This document shows positions 1 through 8,660 of a stretch of 64,000 nt of DNA, piece by piece. The notes under the pieces are model-generated. The model was not told the origin of the DNA. It saw only the letters and a list, made by a program, of their open reading frames with translations, and did no database searches. The stretch covers positions 372,001 through 436,000 of the forward strand of contig CAWCEV010000006.1 in assembly GCA_963794655.1 (NCBI GenBank). Reading direction: 5' to 3'. The translations under genes were made by a program, and so were the position numbers. Every line of letters begins with the position of its first letter. Position 1 is the stretch's first letter. The DNA comes from Roseiarcus sp963794655. GTDB taxonomy: Bacteria; Pseudomonadota; Alphaproteobacteria; Rhizobiales; Beijerinckiaceae.

Positions 1-892
1 TGAAGACGCTCGGCGCATAGCCGCGGGCGACGGCAGGCTCACCCGCCGCCAGCGCCACGTCCCGCGCGGCGTGAGCAAAACGGGTGACCGAATCGACGAT
101 CAGCAACACCTGCTCGCCCTGATCGCGGAAATACTCGGCGATCGCCATCGCGGTTTTCGGGGCGAGGCGGCGCATCATGGGGCTCTCGTCGCCGGTCGAA
201 ACGACGGCGACGGCGGAGGCGCGGCCTTCGCCGAGCGTGTCGTCAAGAAATTCGCGCACTTCGCGGCCGCGCTCGCCGACAAGCGCGATGACTACGGTGT
301 CGATCGGCGTCGCGCGGGCCAGCATCGCGAGCAGCGACGATTTGCCGACCCCGGAGCCTGCGAATACGCCCACTCTCTGCCCGAGGCAAAGCGGAGTGAA
401 GAGATCGACGACTCGAACCCCGGTGCGCAGCGGCGCGTGAACGCGGGCGCGAGCGAGCGGAGCGGGAGGCGCCGCATCGAGCGGCGCCGGACTGTCCCCG
501 CAGGCGAGTTCGCCAGCGCCGTCGATCGGCCGCCCGAGCGCGTCGACGACACGGCCTTTCCACGATCGATGCGGCGACAGCGACAGGTTCTCTGTGCGAT
601 AGGCGCGCGCGCCGATTGTGGCCTCGCCGCGCGCGTCGAACGGCTTGAGCGTGGCCGAGTTCTCGTCGATCCTGACCACCTCGCCGATCTGGACGCGATC
701 GCCGACATCGACGGCGACGCACTCGCCGAGCCTGAGGAAGCGCGACAGGCCCGCGACGCGGTAATGCGACATCGAGATCTCGACGACGGCGCCGCTCACC
801 CGCGCCGCCGGCAAATTTCGTACCCCCCATGCGACCCGGCGCTCGAGGCGCTCGAGCGCGGGCAGCGCGGCGGCGGCGCGATCCTCGATCAA
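1..892 (-). CDS. fliI: Flagellum-specific ATP synthase FliI, N-terminal part (runs off the left edge)
   Basis: FliI is the cytoplasmic ATPase that energises flagellar type III export. Read leftward, the frame shows the P-loop GSGVGKSS preceded by GVFA at about 340-300. Further in is the F1-type segment VDSVTRFAHAARD followed by LAAGEP and ARGY at about 70-10, so it is FliI rather than a generic ATPase. No ATG is available upstream of the first domain. The only well-placed start is a TTG at 892 that overlaps the flgF stop (TTGA), giving an N-terminus MIEDRAAAALP. The 3' half lies outside the window. Position next to flgF and motA fits the usual alphaproteobacterial flagellar cluster. The identity is certain and the start is inferred. 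Confidence 0.93.
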   Translation of the reverse strand, partial: MIEDRAAAALPALERLERRVAWGVRNLPAARVSGAVVEISMSHYRVAGLSRFLRLGECVAVDVGDRVQIGEVVRIDENSATLKPFDARGEATIGARAYRTENLSLSPHRSWKGRVVDALGRPIDGAGELACGDSPAPLDAAPPAPLARARVHAPLRTGVRVVDLFTPLCLGQRVGVFAGSGVGKSSLLAMLARATPIDTVVIALVGERGREVREFLDDTLGEGRASAVAVVSTGDESPMMRRLAPKTAMAIAEYFRDQGEQVLLIVDSVTRFAHAARDVALAAGEPAVARGYAPSVF

Positions 893-1614
893 GCGGACGA
901 CCCGAGCGTCTTGATCGCCTCCTGCAGCGACGCTTCGGACTGCGAGGCCTCGGCGGCGACGCCGTCGAAAGCGCGGGTCACGTCGATGAGCCGGGTCATT
1001 TCGCGCACCGGATCGACATTCGAGCTTTCGACCGCGCCCTGAACGACGCCGTCGCGGGTGAACTCGAGGATCGCGGTCGCCGGCTTGTCCGGCACGACGC
1101 CTGAATTGCCGGTACGCTTGAGGCGGGCGTTCGGGTCGATCGCGAAGAGCCCGAGCGCCCCGACCTGCGCTCCGTTCTGGGTGATCAATCCATCGGCGGA
1201 GACGGTCAAAGGCCCGCCCGCGCCATCGACGAGAATTGGAGCGCCACCGGCGTCGAGAATTGCGTCGCCGTTCAGCGTGCGCAGCGTTCCCGACTCATCG
1301 ATGCGGGCGCGGCCGTCTCTCGTGTAGGCCGGTCCGCGCGGCGTCTGGATCGCGAACCAGCCGTCGCCCTGTACGGCGAAATCGAGCGCGTTGTCGGTCT
1401 TGACCAGGCCTCCGGAACGCAGGGAGAGATAGTCCGAGCCGCTCGAGACGTAATCGAGCTTCGCGTCGCCCGCCTTGGCGATTTCCGCCTCGAAGGAAAC
1501 GCCGGTCGCCCGGTAGCCGACCGTGTTCATGTTGGCGATGTTGTCGGCGATGGTTTCGAGGCGTCGTTCCAGCGCCACCTGCGCCGAGACCCCGACATAA
1601 AGTCCGTTTTGCAT
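889..1614 (-). CDS. flgF: Flagellar proximal rod protein FlgF
   Basis: FlgF is a structural protein of the flagellar rod in the periplasm. The product is about 241 residues. It starts MQNGLYVGVSAQ, carries the rod/hook signature ADNIANMNTVGYR near residue 30, and ends with the conserved helix in which DPVREMTRLIDV is followed by a Ser/Ala-rich tail. The frame is open to a TTG at 1629, but the ATG at 1614 is preferred because FlgF proteins begin with MQN and a Leu-Tyr-Val-Gly block. It is followed by fliI with a 4-base overlap. It is transcribed divergently from motA across a 140-base gap that probably holds both promoters. Confidence 0.93.
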   Translation of the reverse strand: MQNGLYVGVSAQVALERRLETIADNIANMNTVGYRATGVSFEAEIAKAGDAKLDYVSSGSDYLSLRSGGLVKTDNALDFAVQGDGWFAIQTPRGPAYTRDGRARIDESGTLRTLNGDAILDAGGAPILVDGAGGPLTVSADGLITQNGAQVGALGLFAIDPNARLKRTGNSGVVPDKPATAILEFTRDGVVQGAVESSNVDPVREMTRLIDVTRAFDGVAAEASQSEASLQEAIKTLGSSA

Positions 1615-1757
1615 GACGCTGTTCCGCAAGGCCCTCGTATCGGCGCCTCTACGCGACGATTGCCCTCACGGCTTGCCTGTGGCTGACTTCCTCCTGACAG
1701 CTTCGCGTAAGTCTCAAGCCGCAATTCTAGCGCCGTCGTTCGCACCCGGAGCGAATC

Positions 1758-2639
1758 TTGAATTTCGGCATCGGCCTCGTCATCACCATCGGCTGCATTC
1801 TCGGCGGCTACGCGGCGCTCGGCGGGCATCTCGACGTGCTGGTGCAGCCTTACGAATTCGTCATCATCGCCGGATCCGAGCTCGGCATTTTCATCGTCGC
1901 CAACGCCACATCGACGATCAAGGACTGCGGCAGGGCGTGCCTCGAGGCGGTGCTCGACAAGGCGCCCAAGCCGCGCGACTTCCTCGACGTGCTGTCGGCC
2001 CTCCACGCGCTCATGCGAGAGCTCAGGGCCAAGGCCCGCAGCGAGGTCGAAGCGCATTTCGACAACCCCGAGGAATCCGAGATCTTCCGCAATTTTCCCA
2101 AGCTGCTCGCCGACAAGGACCTCGTCACGTTCATCTGCGATTATGGCCGTCTCATCATCATCGGCAACGCGCGCACGCACGAGATCGAGGCGCTGATGGA
2201 CGAGGAGATCGAGACGCTGGCGCATGACCGGTACAAGCCGGTGCATGCGTTCCAGGCGGTCGCCGACGGATTGCCCGCGCTCGGCATCGTCGCCGCGGTG
2301 CTCGGCATCATCCACGCCATGGGCGCGCTCGATCAGTCGCCCGAAATCCTCGGCGGACTCATCGGCGCGGCGCTGGTCGGGACGTTTGCCGGCATCTTCC
2401 TGTCTTACGCGGTCGTCGCGCCGATCGCGCAGAAGGTCAGGACTGTCCGGCAACAGCAGCTCAGGCTGTTCACGCTCGTCAAGCAGAGCCTGCTCGCGTT
2501 CATGAATGGCGCAATGCCGCAGGTGGCGGTCGAGTTCGGCCGCAAGACAATTCCATCCAAGGAGCGGCCGACGATCGACGTGGTCGAGAACGAAACCACC
2601 TCCGGCGGCGGCGAGGCCGCGATCAAGGAGGCGGCGTGA
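1758..2639 (+). CDS. motA: Flagellar motor stator protein MotA
   Basis: MotA forms, with MotB, the proton-conducting stator that drives flagellar rotation. The 293-residue product has the expected four membrane segments (about 1-22, 33-52, 170-190 and 198-220). It has a large cytoplasmic loop rich in charged residues between segments 2 and 3. It also has the conserved prolines in GLPALGIV (Pro173) and VVAPIA (Pro222). The start is TTG at 1758 with a GGAG-containing sequence about 8 bases upstream; the protein then begins MNFGIGLVI as in other alphaproteobacteria. It overlaps fliM by four bases, which suggests translational coupling. No motB is present in the window. Confidence 0.95.
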   Translation: MNFGIGLVITIGCILGGYAALGGHLDVLVQPYEFVIIAGSELGIFIVANATSTIKDCGRACLEAVLDKAPKPRDFLDVLSALHALMRELRAKARSEVEAHFDNPEESEIFRNFPKLLADKDLVTFICDYGRLIIIGNARTHEIEALMDEEIETLAHDRYKPVHAFQAVADGLPALGIVAAVLGIIHAMGALDQSPEILGGLIGAALVGTFAGIFLSYAVVAPIAQKVRTVRQQQLRLFTLVKQSLLAFMNGAMPQVAVEFGRKTIPSKERPTIDVVENETTSGGGEAAIKEAA

Positions 2640-3616
2640 GCGTCGGGGGCGCGGCCAGCGGGGTCGACCAGGGCGCGCGCAAGCTTGAGGGCGCGATGCT
2701 CGAGCATTCGAGCCTCACGATCGAGCGAATGCCGGGGCTTGGCTATGCCCTCAATCGATTCATCGCCGCCGCCCCGTCGCGCCTGTCCACCCTCATCGCT
2801 CATCCTTCGAGCGGCTCGATCGAGGAGGTTCGGGCGACGACGCTGTTCCAGGCGATCGAAGACTGTTCCGGTCTGACCCCGGCCATATATGCGAGCGTCG
2901 AACCGGAGGCGCGGGTGCTCATCGCGCTCGACGAGCGCATCGATCACCTCATCGTCTCCTCGATCCTCGGCGCGGTGACGGTCGCCGATGCTTCCGGCGC
3001 GCTGGAAAGCGAGACGGGGAAGCCGCGCACGGCGATCGAAGCGGCCCTGGTCGAGGCGTTCGCGCGGGCGCTCGGCGAGGCGCTCGAGGCGGCTTTCGCG
3101 CCGCTCGCGCCGATCGCTCTCAGCTTCGAGCGGCTCCAGAAGCTCAGCGATCCCTTTGCGCTCGGGCGCAGGGATTGCGAGGCCGCCGCGGCGCGATTTT
3201 CGCTCGGGATGAACGGCGGCGCGTGCGAAGGCCTGATCCTGCTTCCGCAGGCGTTTCTCTTACCCTTTCGCGACGAACTCGCCCACGACCCCGACGCGGA
3301 GACGCCGGCCGCGGATCGGCGATGGTCCCGCCTCATGGAGGTCGGCGTGCAGCAGACCCGGCTCCCGGTCACCGCGATTCTGGAGGAGGTGCCGATGAGC
3401 CTCGGCGACATCGCCAATTTTCGCGTCGGCGGGCTCTTGTCCCTGCAATCGAACGACCTCACCGCCGTTCGCCTCGAATGTTCCGGCCGCGGAATGTTCT
3501 CCTGCAAACTCGGGCAGGCGGACGGCCGCTACCGGCTCGAAATCGAAAGCCCGATCGCGCCTGGATCCGACGCGGCCAAGCGGCAGTCCGGAGCCGCTCC
3601 CAACGCCGACCCCTGA
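2636..3616 (+). CDS. fliM: Flagellar motor switch protein FliM
   Basis: FliM is a C-ring protein that sets the direction or speed of rotation. The 326-residue product has the central CheC-like domain (about 40-230) and a C-terminal SpoA domain (about 240-310) with GDIANFRVGGLLSL. The GTG start at 2636 overlaps the motA stop. Oddly, the N-terminus lacks the short CheY-P-binding helix of the enteric protein (LSQxEIDALL); divergent N-termini are also seen in other rhizobial FliM proteins. It sits in the motA-fliM-fliN-fliG order typical of the group. Identity is by domain pattern and context; no alignment was run. Confidence 0.9.
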   Translation: MSVGGAASGVDQGARKLEGAMLEHSSLTIERMPGLGYALNRFIAAAPSRLSTLIAHPSSGSIEEVRATTLFQAIEDCSGLTPAIYASVEPEARVLIALDERIDHLIVSSILGAVTVADASGALESETGKPRTAIEAALVEAFARALGEALEAAFAPLAPIALSFERLQKLSDPFALGRRDCEAAAARFSLGMNGGACEGLILLPQAFLLPFRDELAHDPDAETPAADRRWSRLMEVGVQQTRLPVTAILEEVPMSLGDIANFRVGGLLSLQSNDLTAVRLECSGRGMFSCKLGQADGRYRLEIESPIAPGSDAAKRQSGAAPNADP

Positions 3617-3640
3617 CACCAGCGAGCAAGACCCCAGTCC

Positions 3641-3976
3641 ATGGACGACGCCGCCATCTCTCCCGACCCGCCGGGCATCGACCCCCCGAAAGCCGACTCC
3701 GTTCCGGGCCCGCCTAATCTCGGCGCGATTCTGTCGATCCCGGTCACGGTGCAGGTCGTGCTCGGCTCGACTTCGATGCCCGTAGCCGGGCTCCTGAAAC
3801 TCGCCCGCGGCGCGATCGTCTCGCTCGACCAGCGCGTCGGCGATCCCGTCGACGTCGTCGTCAACGGCTCGGTGATCGCGCGCGGAGAGATCGTCGTCGT
3901 CGACGAGGCAAGTCAGCGTTTCGGCGTGTCGCTCCTCGAAGTGGTCGCCGGTGCCGGGCGTGAACGGGCGGCGTAA
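3641..3976 (+). CDS. fliN: Flagellar motor switch protein FliN
   Basis: FliN is the SpoA-domain protein at the base of the C-ring that also docks export cargo. The 111-residue product has a short proline-rich lead (residues 1-27). The SpoA fold follows, with LSIPVTVQVVLG, the hydrophobic stretch around LLKLARGAIVSLD, and VNGSVIARGEIVVVD followed by FGVSLLE. Length and motif order match FliN closely. It begins at an ATG 24 bases after fliM and precedes fliG by 24 bases, so the switch genes probably form one transcript. Confidence 0.95.
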   Translation: MDDAAISPDPPGIDPPKADSVPGPPNLGAILSIPVTVQVVLGSTSMPVAGLLKLARGAIVSLDQRVGDPVDVVVNGSVIARGEIVVVDEASQRFGVSLLEVVAGAGRERAA

Positions 3977-4000
3977 GGCTTTATTCTCGGAAGGATAGTC

Positions 4001-5020
4001 ATGTCCGAGGCGGCGATCGGCGGCGAGAGAGCGCTCAGCGGACCCGAAAAGGCCGCGGCGCTGCTGCTGATGATGGGCAAGCCGCCGGCCGCCCGTCTCT
4101 TGAAGCAGTTCGATCAGCCCGATCTGCGCGCGGTGGCGCTTGCTGCGGCGGGGCTCGGCGCCATTCCCGCAACCATCCTCGACCGGCTGGTCGAGGAGTT
4201 CGTCACCGATTTCTCCGCCGGCGCCGATCTGCTCGGCGACGCCGGACAGGCGAAGAGCCTGCTCGCCGACGCCCTGCCGCCCGATGAAATCGCCGACATT
4301 CTCGGCCTCTCGCCCGAAGAGACCGGACCGCCCGATGTGTGGCGGAGGCTCGGACAGGCGCCGGAGAGCGCGATCGTCGCCCTGCTGATGGCCGAGCGTG
4401 CGGCGACGGCGACCTATATCCTCTCCCGGCTCGATCCGGCCCTGGCGACGAGGCTCGTCGCCGCCCTGCCGCGCGACCGGCGCAACGCCGCGCTCTGCGG
4501 GCTGGTCGCGCCGCTCGACGTGACGCCGCTCGCCGCCCGGCTGATCGAAGAAGCGGTGGAGACGGCGTTGAAACAGGCGCCGGCCTCGGCGGCCGACGCG
4601 CAGGGCCGCTCCCGTCTCGCCGGCATCATCAACAGCCTCGATCCCGCGGAAGCGGAAGACGCCATGCGGGCGCTCGAGCAGGCCCGCCCGAAAGATGCGG
4701 CGATCGTCAAGACGATGCTGTTCTCGTTCAACGATCTGCCGAAACTGTCCGAGCGGGCGAGGGCGCTCCTGTTCGACCGGGCGTCGATCGACATTGTGGT
4801 TATGGCGCTCAGGGGGACGGAAGCGGATTTCCGCGACGCGGTTCTCTCCTCGATGCCCTCGCGCGGCCGCCGGCTGGTCGAGGGCGAAGTCAATTCCGGC
4901 GCCTACGCGCCTCCCAAGGACGTCGCCAAGGCGCGCAAAGCCATCGCCGACATTGTGCTCGGCATGGCGAGCCGCAAGGAAATCGAACTCGGCGGCCCGT
5001 CTTCCGCCGACGCGCCATGA
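4001..5020 (+). CDS. fliG: Flagellar motor switch protein FliG
   Basis: FliG links the MS-ring to the C-ring and contacts MotA to generate torque. The 339-residue product begins with the usual LSGPEKAAALLLMMG segment (about residues 10-24). The middle and C-terminal armadillo-like helices follow, including NDLPKLSERARALLF near 245 and the charged torque helix RGTEADFRDAVLSSMPSRG near 270-288. Length matches the family. It starts at an ATG 24 bases after fliN. The fliM-fliN-fliG run encodes the whole switch complex. Confidence 0.95.
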   Translation: MSEAAIGGERALSGPEKAAALLLMMGKPPAARLLKQFDQPDLRAVALAAAGLGAIPATILDRLVEEFVTDFSAGADLLGDAGQAKSLLADALPPDEIADILGLSPEETGPPDVWRRLGQAPESAIVALLMAERAATATYILSRLDPALATRLVAALPRDRRNAALCGLVAPLDVTPLAARLIEEAVETALKQAPASAADAQGRSRLAGIINSLDPAEAEDAMRALEQARPKDAAIVKTMLFSFNDLPKLSERARALLFDRASIDIVVMALRGTEADFRDAVLSSMPSRGRRLVEGEVNSGAYAPPKDVAKARKAIADIVLGMASRKEIELGGPSSADAP

Positions 5021-5069
5021 GCCCAACGGCTATGAATTCCAGCCGGCATAGCGTGAGACGCGGCGATCC

Positions 5070-6155
5070 ATGAGCGGCGACGTCGATCCCGAGGACCAGA
5101 CCGAGGAGCCGACCGAAAAGCGGCTCCAGGACGCAACCGAGCGGGGCGAGGTCGCTTTTTCGCGCGAAGCGCCGCTGTTCGCGTCCCTGGCGGCTACGCT
5201 GGTCGCGCTGATCTTCATCATACCCGGACGGGCCGAGATCCTCCTTTCGGCGCTCGTCGGCGTGATCGACGATCCCGCCGGCTGGCGCATCGAGCGCGGC
5301 GAAGATGTGCTTGCGCTCGCCGGTCCTGTGGTTGCCGCCGGCGCGCGCTTTCTTCTGCCGACGGTGATCCTTCTGATCGCCGCCGGGGTTCTCGCGTCCG
5401 TCGCCCAGAGCGCGCCGCGGATCGTGCCTGAGCGAATCCTGCCTGACCCGTCCCGCATCTCGCTGCGCAAAGGCCTTGCGCGCCTGTTGGGCGCCCGCGG
5501 GTGGACCGAATTTGGAAAGAGCCTGATCAAGCTCGCGGCGGTGATCGCCGTCGCGGCGACGATGCTGATCGGCCAGAAGGTCGTCCTGCTCACGGCGATG
5601 GACGTCGATCCGGGCCTCCTGCCGCAGCGGGTGCTCGATCTATGCGTCAAGGCGATCGCCGCCGTGCTCGCCGCGACTTTGGCCGTGGCGGCCGCGGATC
5701 TCGCCTGGTCGCGCATTCTCTGGCGCCGCGATCACCGGATGAGCCGGCAGGAAGTCAAGGAAGAGCTCAGGCAGGCCGAGGGCGACCGGATGATCAAGGC
5801 GCGGCTGCGCTCGCTCCGTCTCGACCGCTCGCGCAGGCGCATGCTGTCCGCGGTGCCGCGCGCCACGATGGTCGTGACCAACCCGACACATTACGCGGTC
5901 GCGATGCGATATGTCCGCGCCGAGGGCGGGGCGCCGATGGTGGTCGCCAAGGGCGCCGATTTCATCGCGCTCAAGATCCGCTCGATCGCCGAGGACCACG
6001 GCGTTCCGGTGATCGAGGACCCGCCGCTCGCCCGCTCGCTCTACGCCGCCGTCGACGTCGAGCGGCCGATTCCGGCCGAATTCTATCGGGCGGTCGCCGA
6101 GATCGTGCACCTGATCCAGCAGAGGAAGGCTCAATGGGCCCCACGAAGGCAGTGA
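5070..6155 (+). CDS. flhB: Flagellar export apparatus protein FlhB
   Basis: FlhB is the inner-membrane substrate-specificity switch of the flagellar type III secretion system. The 361-residue product starts with the diagnostic acidic lead DQTEEPTEKRLQDATERG. It has four hydrophobic segments (about 36-55, 83-110, 152-176 and 190-212). The cytoplasmic domain holds the self-cleavage motif NPTH at residues 271-274, followed by YAVAMRY and MVVAKG. All family hallmarks are intact. Its last codons overlap the start of the next gene in another frame by 22 bases. Confidence 0.96.
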   Translation: MSGDVDPEDQTEEPTEKRLQDATERGEVAFSREAPLFASLAATLVALIFIIPGRAEILLSALVGVIDDPAGWRIERGEDVLALAGPVVAAGARFLLPTVILLIAAGVLASVAQSAPRIVPERILPDPSRISLRKGLARLLGARGWTEFGKSLIKLAAVIAVAATMLIGQKVVLLTAMDVDPGLLPQRVLDLCVKAIAAVLAATLAVAAADLAWSRILWRRDHRMSRQEVKEELRQAEGDRMIKARLRSLRLDRSRRRMLSAVPRATMVVTNPTHYAVAMRYVRAEGGAPMVVAKGADFIALKIRSIAEDHGVPVIEDPPLARSLYAAVDVERPIPAEFYRAVAEIVHLIQQRKAQWAPRRQ

Positions 6156-6589
6156 ATCCCGCCAGTCGAGGTCTGCGGCAGCGCCGCCCGTTCGCACGCG
6201 AGCAAATCATCGCCGACGCGCTGGTGGACGTGGCGAGCGAACTCAGGCTGACCGACGCAGCGGAACTCATGGCGATGATCCTGAACGATCATGCGGCCAA
6301 CATCGCCGACCTCGTCAATTCTTCGACCGAGCTCTTTTTCAAGAGCGGAACTCTGCGCTACGCCCTGTCCGCCAGCTTCACGGCGAAGTGGGACGCAACG
6401 CCGATCGTCGAGATCGACATGGAGTTCAGACACGCGGCGGTATGCGCGTTTTTTCGCCTGAAGATCGGCCAGCGCCGGGCTGGCGTGGAAATCCGGGACA
6501 TCCTGTTCGACGAGCAGGGGTTGGACGAACCGGCCAAGGCGGAACGCCTGTCGGTCGCGCTCGACGGCGCGCGACTGCGGCCCCAGTAG
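6134..6589 (+). CDS. Protein of unknown function in the flagellar cluster
   Basis: I do not recognise this 151-residue protein. It starts at an ATG at 6134 inside the 3' end of flhB, with an AGGAAGG sequence just upstream. No signal peptide or membrane segment is visible. Residues 20-60 look helical (FAREQIIADALVDVASEL, then LTDAAELMAMILND). The second half alternates hydrophobic and charged residues like a beta-rich domain (WDATPIVEIDMEFRH, VCAFFRLKIGQ). Position between flhB and flgB suggests a flagellar accessory role, but nothing in the sequence names it. Coding status is supported by the compact spacing and the absence of another open gene here. Confidence 0.65.
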   Translation: MGPTKAVNPASRGLRQRRPFAREQIIADALVDVASELRLTDAAELMAMILNDHAANIADLVNSSTELFFKSGTLRYALSASFTAKWDATPIVEIDMEFRHAAVCAFFRLKIGQRRAGVEIRDILFDEQGLDEPAKAERLSVALDGARLRPQ

Positions 6590-6667
6590 CCCGGTCGCGG
6601 GGCAAGCTTCACGCAAGGCGCGCCGCGCAGGCTCGATCCCGTTCATGGCTGAGGGATCCGTTTCCAG

Positions 6668-7046
6668 TTGTCTCCGATCTACCTCTTCGAAGTGGCTTCG
6701 CAGAAGTCGCAATGGCTGTCGGCGCGGCAGACCGCGATCGCCGGCAACATTGCCAACGCCAGCACGCCGGGCTATCGCGCCCTCGACGTCCAGCCGTTTT
6801 CGGCTGTCCTCGAACTCCTCGCCGATCGAAATGGCGGCGACCAATCCGGCGGATCTGTCGCCGCCGCAATCGGAGTCCGACGCATTGCGCGAAGTCGAGG
6901 TCAGCCCGCAGGAGCAAACGCTCTCCGGCAACACCGTCAACCTCGAACAGCAGATGATCAATCTTGGCGACGTCAACCGGGATTATACGATGAGCGCCAA
7001 TATTCGCCGGGCCTTTCACCAGCTCGTTCTCTCCGCGCTGAAGTGA
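6668..7046 (+). pseudogene. flgB: Proximal rod protein FlgB, interrupted by a one-base frameshift
   Basis: FlgB is an inner rod subunit. The N-terminal half is read from TTG 6668 (SPIYLFEVASQKSQWLS, then IAGNIANASTPGYRALD). The C-terminal half is in the next frame from about 6831 (MAATNPADLS, then VNLEQQMINLGDVNRDY) to the TGA at 7044. The two halves join if one base is removed between about 6812 and 6830, for example in ctcctcgcc. That gives a normal 125-residue FlgB. As read, the first frame never meets a stop and continues straight into flgC, giving a 267-codon FlgB'-FlgC reading frame. It is either a real lesion or a single-base sequence error. Confidence 0.88.
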
Positions 7047-7051
7047 GCGGC

Positions 7052-7471
7052 ATGCTTGATCCTCTGCAGTCCGCGCTCAGCATCGCCGCCTCAGGGCTTC
7101 AGGCCCAATCCATGCGGCTGCGCGTCGTCTCGGAGAACATCGCCAACGCCCAGTCGACGGGCTCGACCCCCGGCGGCGACCCTTACGCCCGGCAGACGGT
7201 GTCGTTCGAAACCGAAATGGATCGGGCGCTCGGCGCCAATCTGGTCGAGGTCAAGTCCATCGGCGTCGATCCGGCTCCATTCAAGCTCGAGCGCGACCCG
7301 GGCAATCCGGCCGCCGATCAAAACGGCATGGTGAAGATGCCCAATGTCGACGTCATGGTCGAACTTGCCGACATGCGCGAGGCCAACCGCAGCTACGAGG
7401 CCAATCTTCAGGTCGCCAAACAATCGGCCGACATGCTCAACACCGCCGTCAGCCTGATGAAGGACGCGTGA
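7052..7471 (+). CDS. flgC: Flagellar proximal rod protein FlgC
   Basis: FlgC is an inner rod protein. The 139-residue product begins MLDPLQSALSIAASGLQAQS and has the rod signature SENIANAQSTG near residue 30. It ends with the usual block VDVMVELADMREANRSYEAN and a helical tail. The ATG at 7052 follows the flgB stop by five bases. Because the frame upstream is open through the broken flgB, an N-terminally extended fusion is possible in principle, but initiation at 7052 is expected. The gene itself looks intact. Confidence 0.95.
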   Translation: MLDPLQSALSIAASGLQAQSMRLRVVSENIANAQSTGSTPGGDPYARQTVSFETEMDRALGANLVEVKSIGVDPAPFKLERDPGNPAADQNGMVKMPNVDVMVELADMREANRSYEANLQVAKQSADMLNTAVSLMKDA

Positions 7472-7503
7472 ATGGCGCACGGCGCAACAAGGGGATTTAG
7501 CCG

Positions 7504-7800
7504 ATGATCGAAGGCGTTTCCGCCGTCGGGGCCGCGAGCGCGAGCATTCGCAGCCCGCAATCCGCCGCCGCGCCGACCGGGGGAATGAGCTTCGACCAGG
7601 CGCTCACGCAAGTGATCGGTTCGGCGGTCGACACGCTGCAAAGCGGCGAGGCGCTCGCAATCCAGGGCGTCGAAGGGGCGGCTTCGCCGATGAAGGTCGT
7701 CGAGTCGGTGATGGCGGCGCAGCGTTCGCTCCAGACCGTTCTCGCGATCCGCGACAAGGCCGTCGCGGCCTACCAGGAGGTCGCACGGATGACGATCTGA
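7504..7800 (+). CDS. fliE: Flagellar hook-basal body complex protein FliE
   Basis: FliE is the small adaptor between the MS-ring/export gate and the rod. The 98-residue product has a poorly conserved lead and then the family core: FDQALTQVIG, then GVEGAASPMKVVESVMAAQRS, and a C-terminus with LAIRDKAVAAYQEVARMTI. This matches FliE in length and in its terminal MQI-like ending. It lies between flgC and flgG, the standard order in alphaproteobacteria, with 32- and 48-base gaps. Confidence 0.94.
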   Translation: MIEGVSAVGAASASIRSPQSAAAPTGGMSFDQALTQVIGSAVDTLQSGEALAIQGVEGAASPMKVVESVMAAQRSLQTVLAIRDKAVAAYQEVARMTI

Positions 7801-7848
7801 GCGGGGCGTTGCGGCGCGCGGGTTCGAACGGAAGCGGAGGGAGTCGAT

Positions 7849-8637
7849 ATGAGAGCGTTGGCGATCGCGGCGACGGGGATGAGCGCCCAGGAACAGAATC
7901 TGGAAGTGATCGCGAACAATGTCGCCAACATCAACACCACGGGCTTCAAACGCTCGCGCGCCGAATTCACCGACCTCATCTATCAGACCGAGCGCCTGAT
8001 GGGGGTCGCCAACCGCGGCCGCGACGCGACCATTCCCGAAGGCGCGCAGATCGGCCTCGGTGTCCGCACCGCCGCGATTCGCAGCGTCAACATCCAGGGC
8101 GCCCTGACCAACACCGGCAATACGCTCGATCTCGCGATCAACGGCCGCGGCTGGTTTCAGGTGATGACGCCGAACGGCGACACGGTCTACGCCCGCGACG
8201 GCGCATTCAACACCAACGCCAACGGCCAGCTCGTCACCATGGACGGCTACACCGTGACGCCGCCCATTCTGATTCCGCCGACCGTGACCGCGGTCAACGT
8301 CAGCCAGACCGGGCTGGTCTCAGCGACGATTCCCGGCCAGACGACGGCGCAGCAACTCGGGCAACTGACGATCGCGAACTTCGTCAACGAGGCCGGTCTC
8401 CAGGCGCTTGGCGGCAACTACTTCCAGCAGACCACGGCCTCGGGCCAGCCGACCGTCGGCGTTCCCGGCGACACGGCCTTCGGCATCATCCAGCAGGGTT
8501 ATGTCGAGGCCTCGAACGTCGATCCGGTGACGGAGATCACCAATCTCATCTCGGCTCAGCGCGCCTATGAAATGAACTCCAAGGTGATCCAGGCGGCGGA
8601 CCAGATGTCGGGCACAATCTCCAACATGCGCAGCTAG
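7849..8637 (+). CDS. flgG: Flagellar distal rod protein FlgG
   Basis: FlgG forms the distal rod. The 262-residue product starts MRALAIAATGMSAQEQNLEV and has the signature NNVANINTTGFKRSRAEF near residues 24-41. It has the central FlgG_N/FlgF-like body with NTLDLAINGRGWFQV, and ends with the conserved EASNVDPVTEITNLI and RAYEMNSKVIQAADQM. Length and motifs are full. flgA follows after 23 bases. Confidence 0.96.
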   Translation: MRALAIAATGMSAQEQNLEVIANNVANINTTGFKRSRAEFTDLIYQTERLMGVANRGRDATIPEGAQIGLGVRTAAIRSVNIQGALTNTGNTLDLAINGRGWFQVMTPNGDTVYARDGAFNTNANGQLVTMDGYTVTPPILIPPTVTAVNVSQTGLVSATIPGQTTAQQLGQLTIANFVNEAGLQALGGNYFQQTTASGQPTVGVPGDTAFGIIQQGYVEASNVDPVTEITNLISAQRAYEMNSKVIQAADQMSGTISNMRS

Positions 8638-8660
8638 GGTGAAGCCATGAGACGCAGCCG

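Noticed and set aside
3260..5026. 588-codon open frame on the minus strand across fliN and fliG
   Set aside because: High-GC shadow frame; rich in Arg, Gly, Asp and His with no domain, and the plus strand carries three clear genes.
6668..7471. A single 267-residue flagellar protein
   Set aside because: It is an N-terminal FlgB half, about 80 residues of out-of-frame sequence, and FlgC. FlgC has its own start at 7052.
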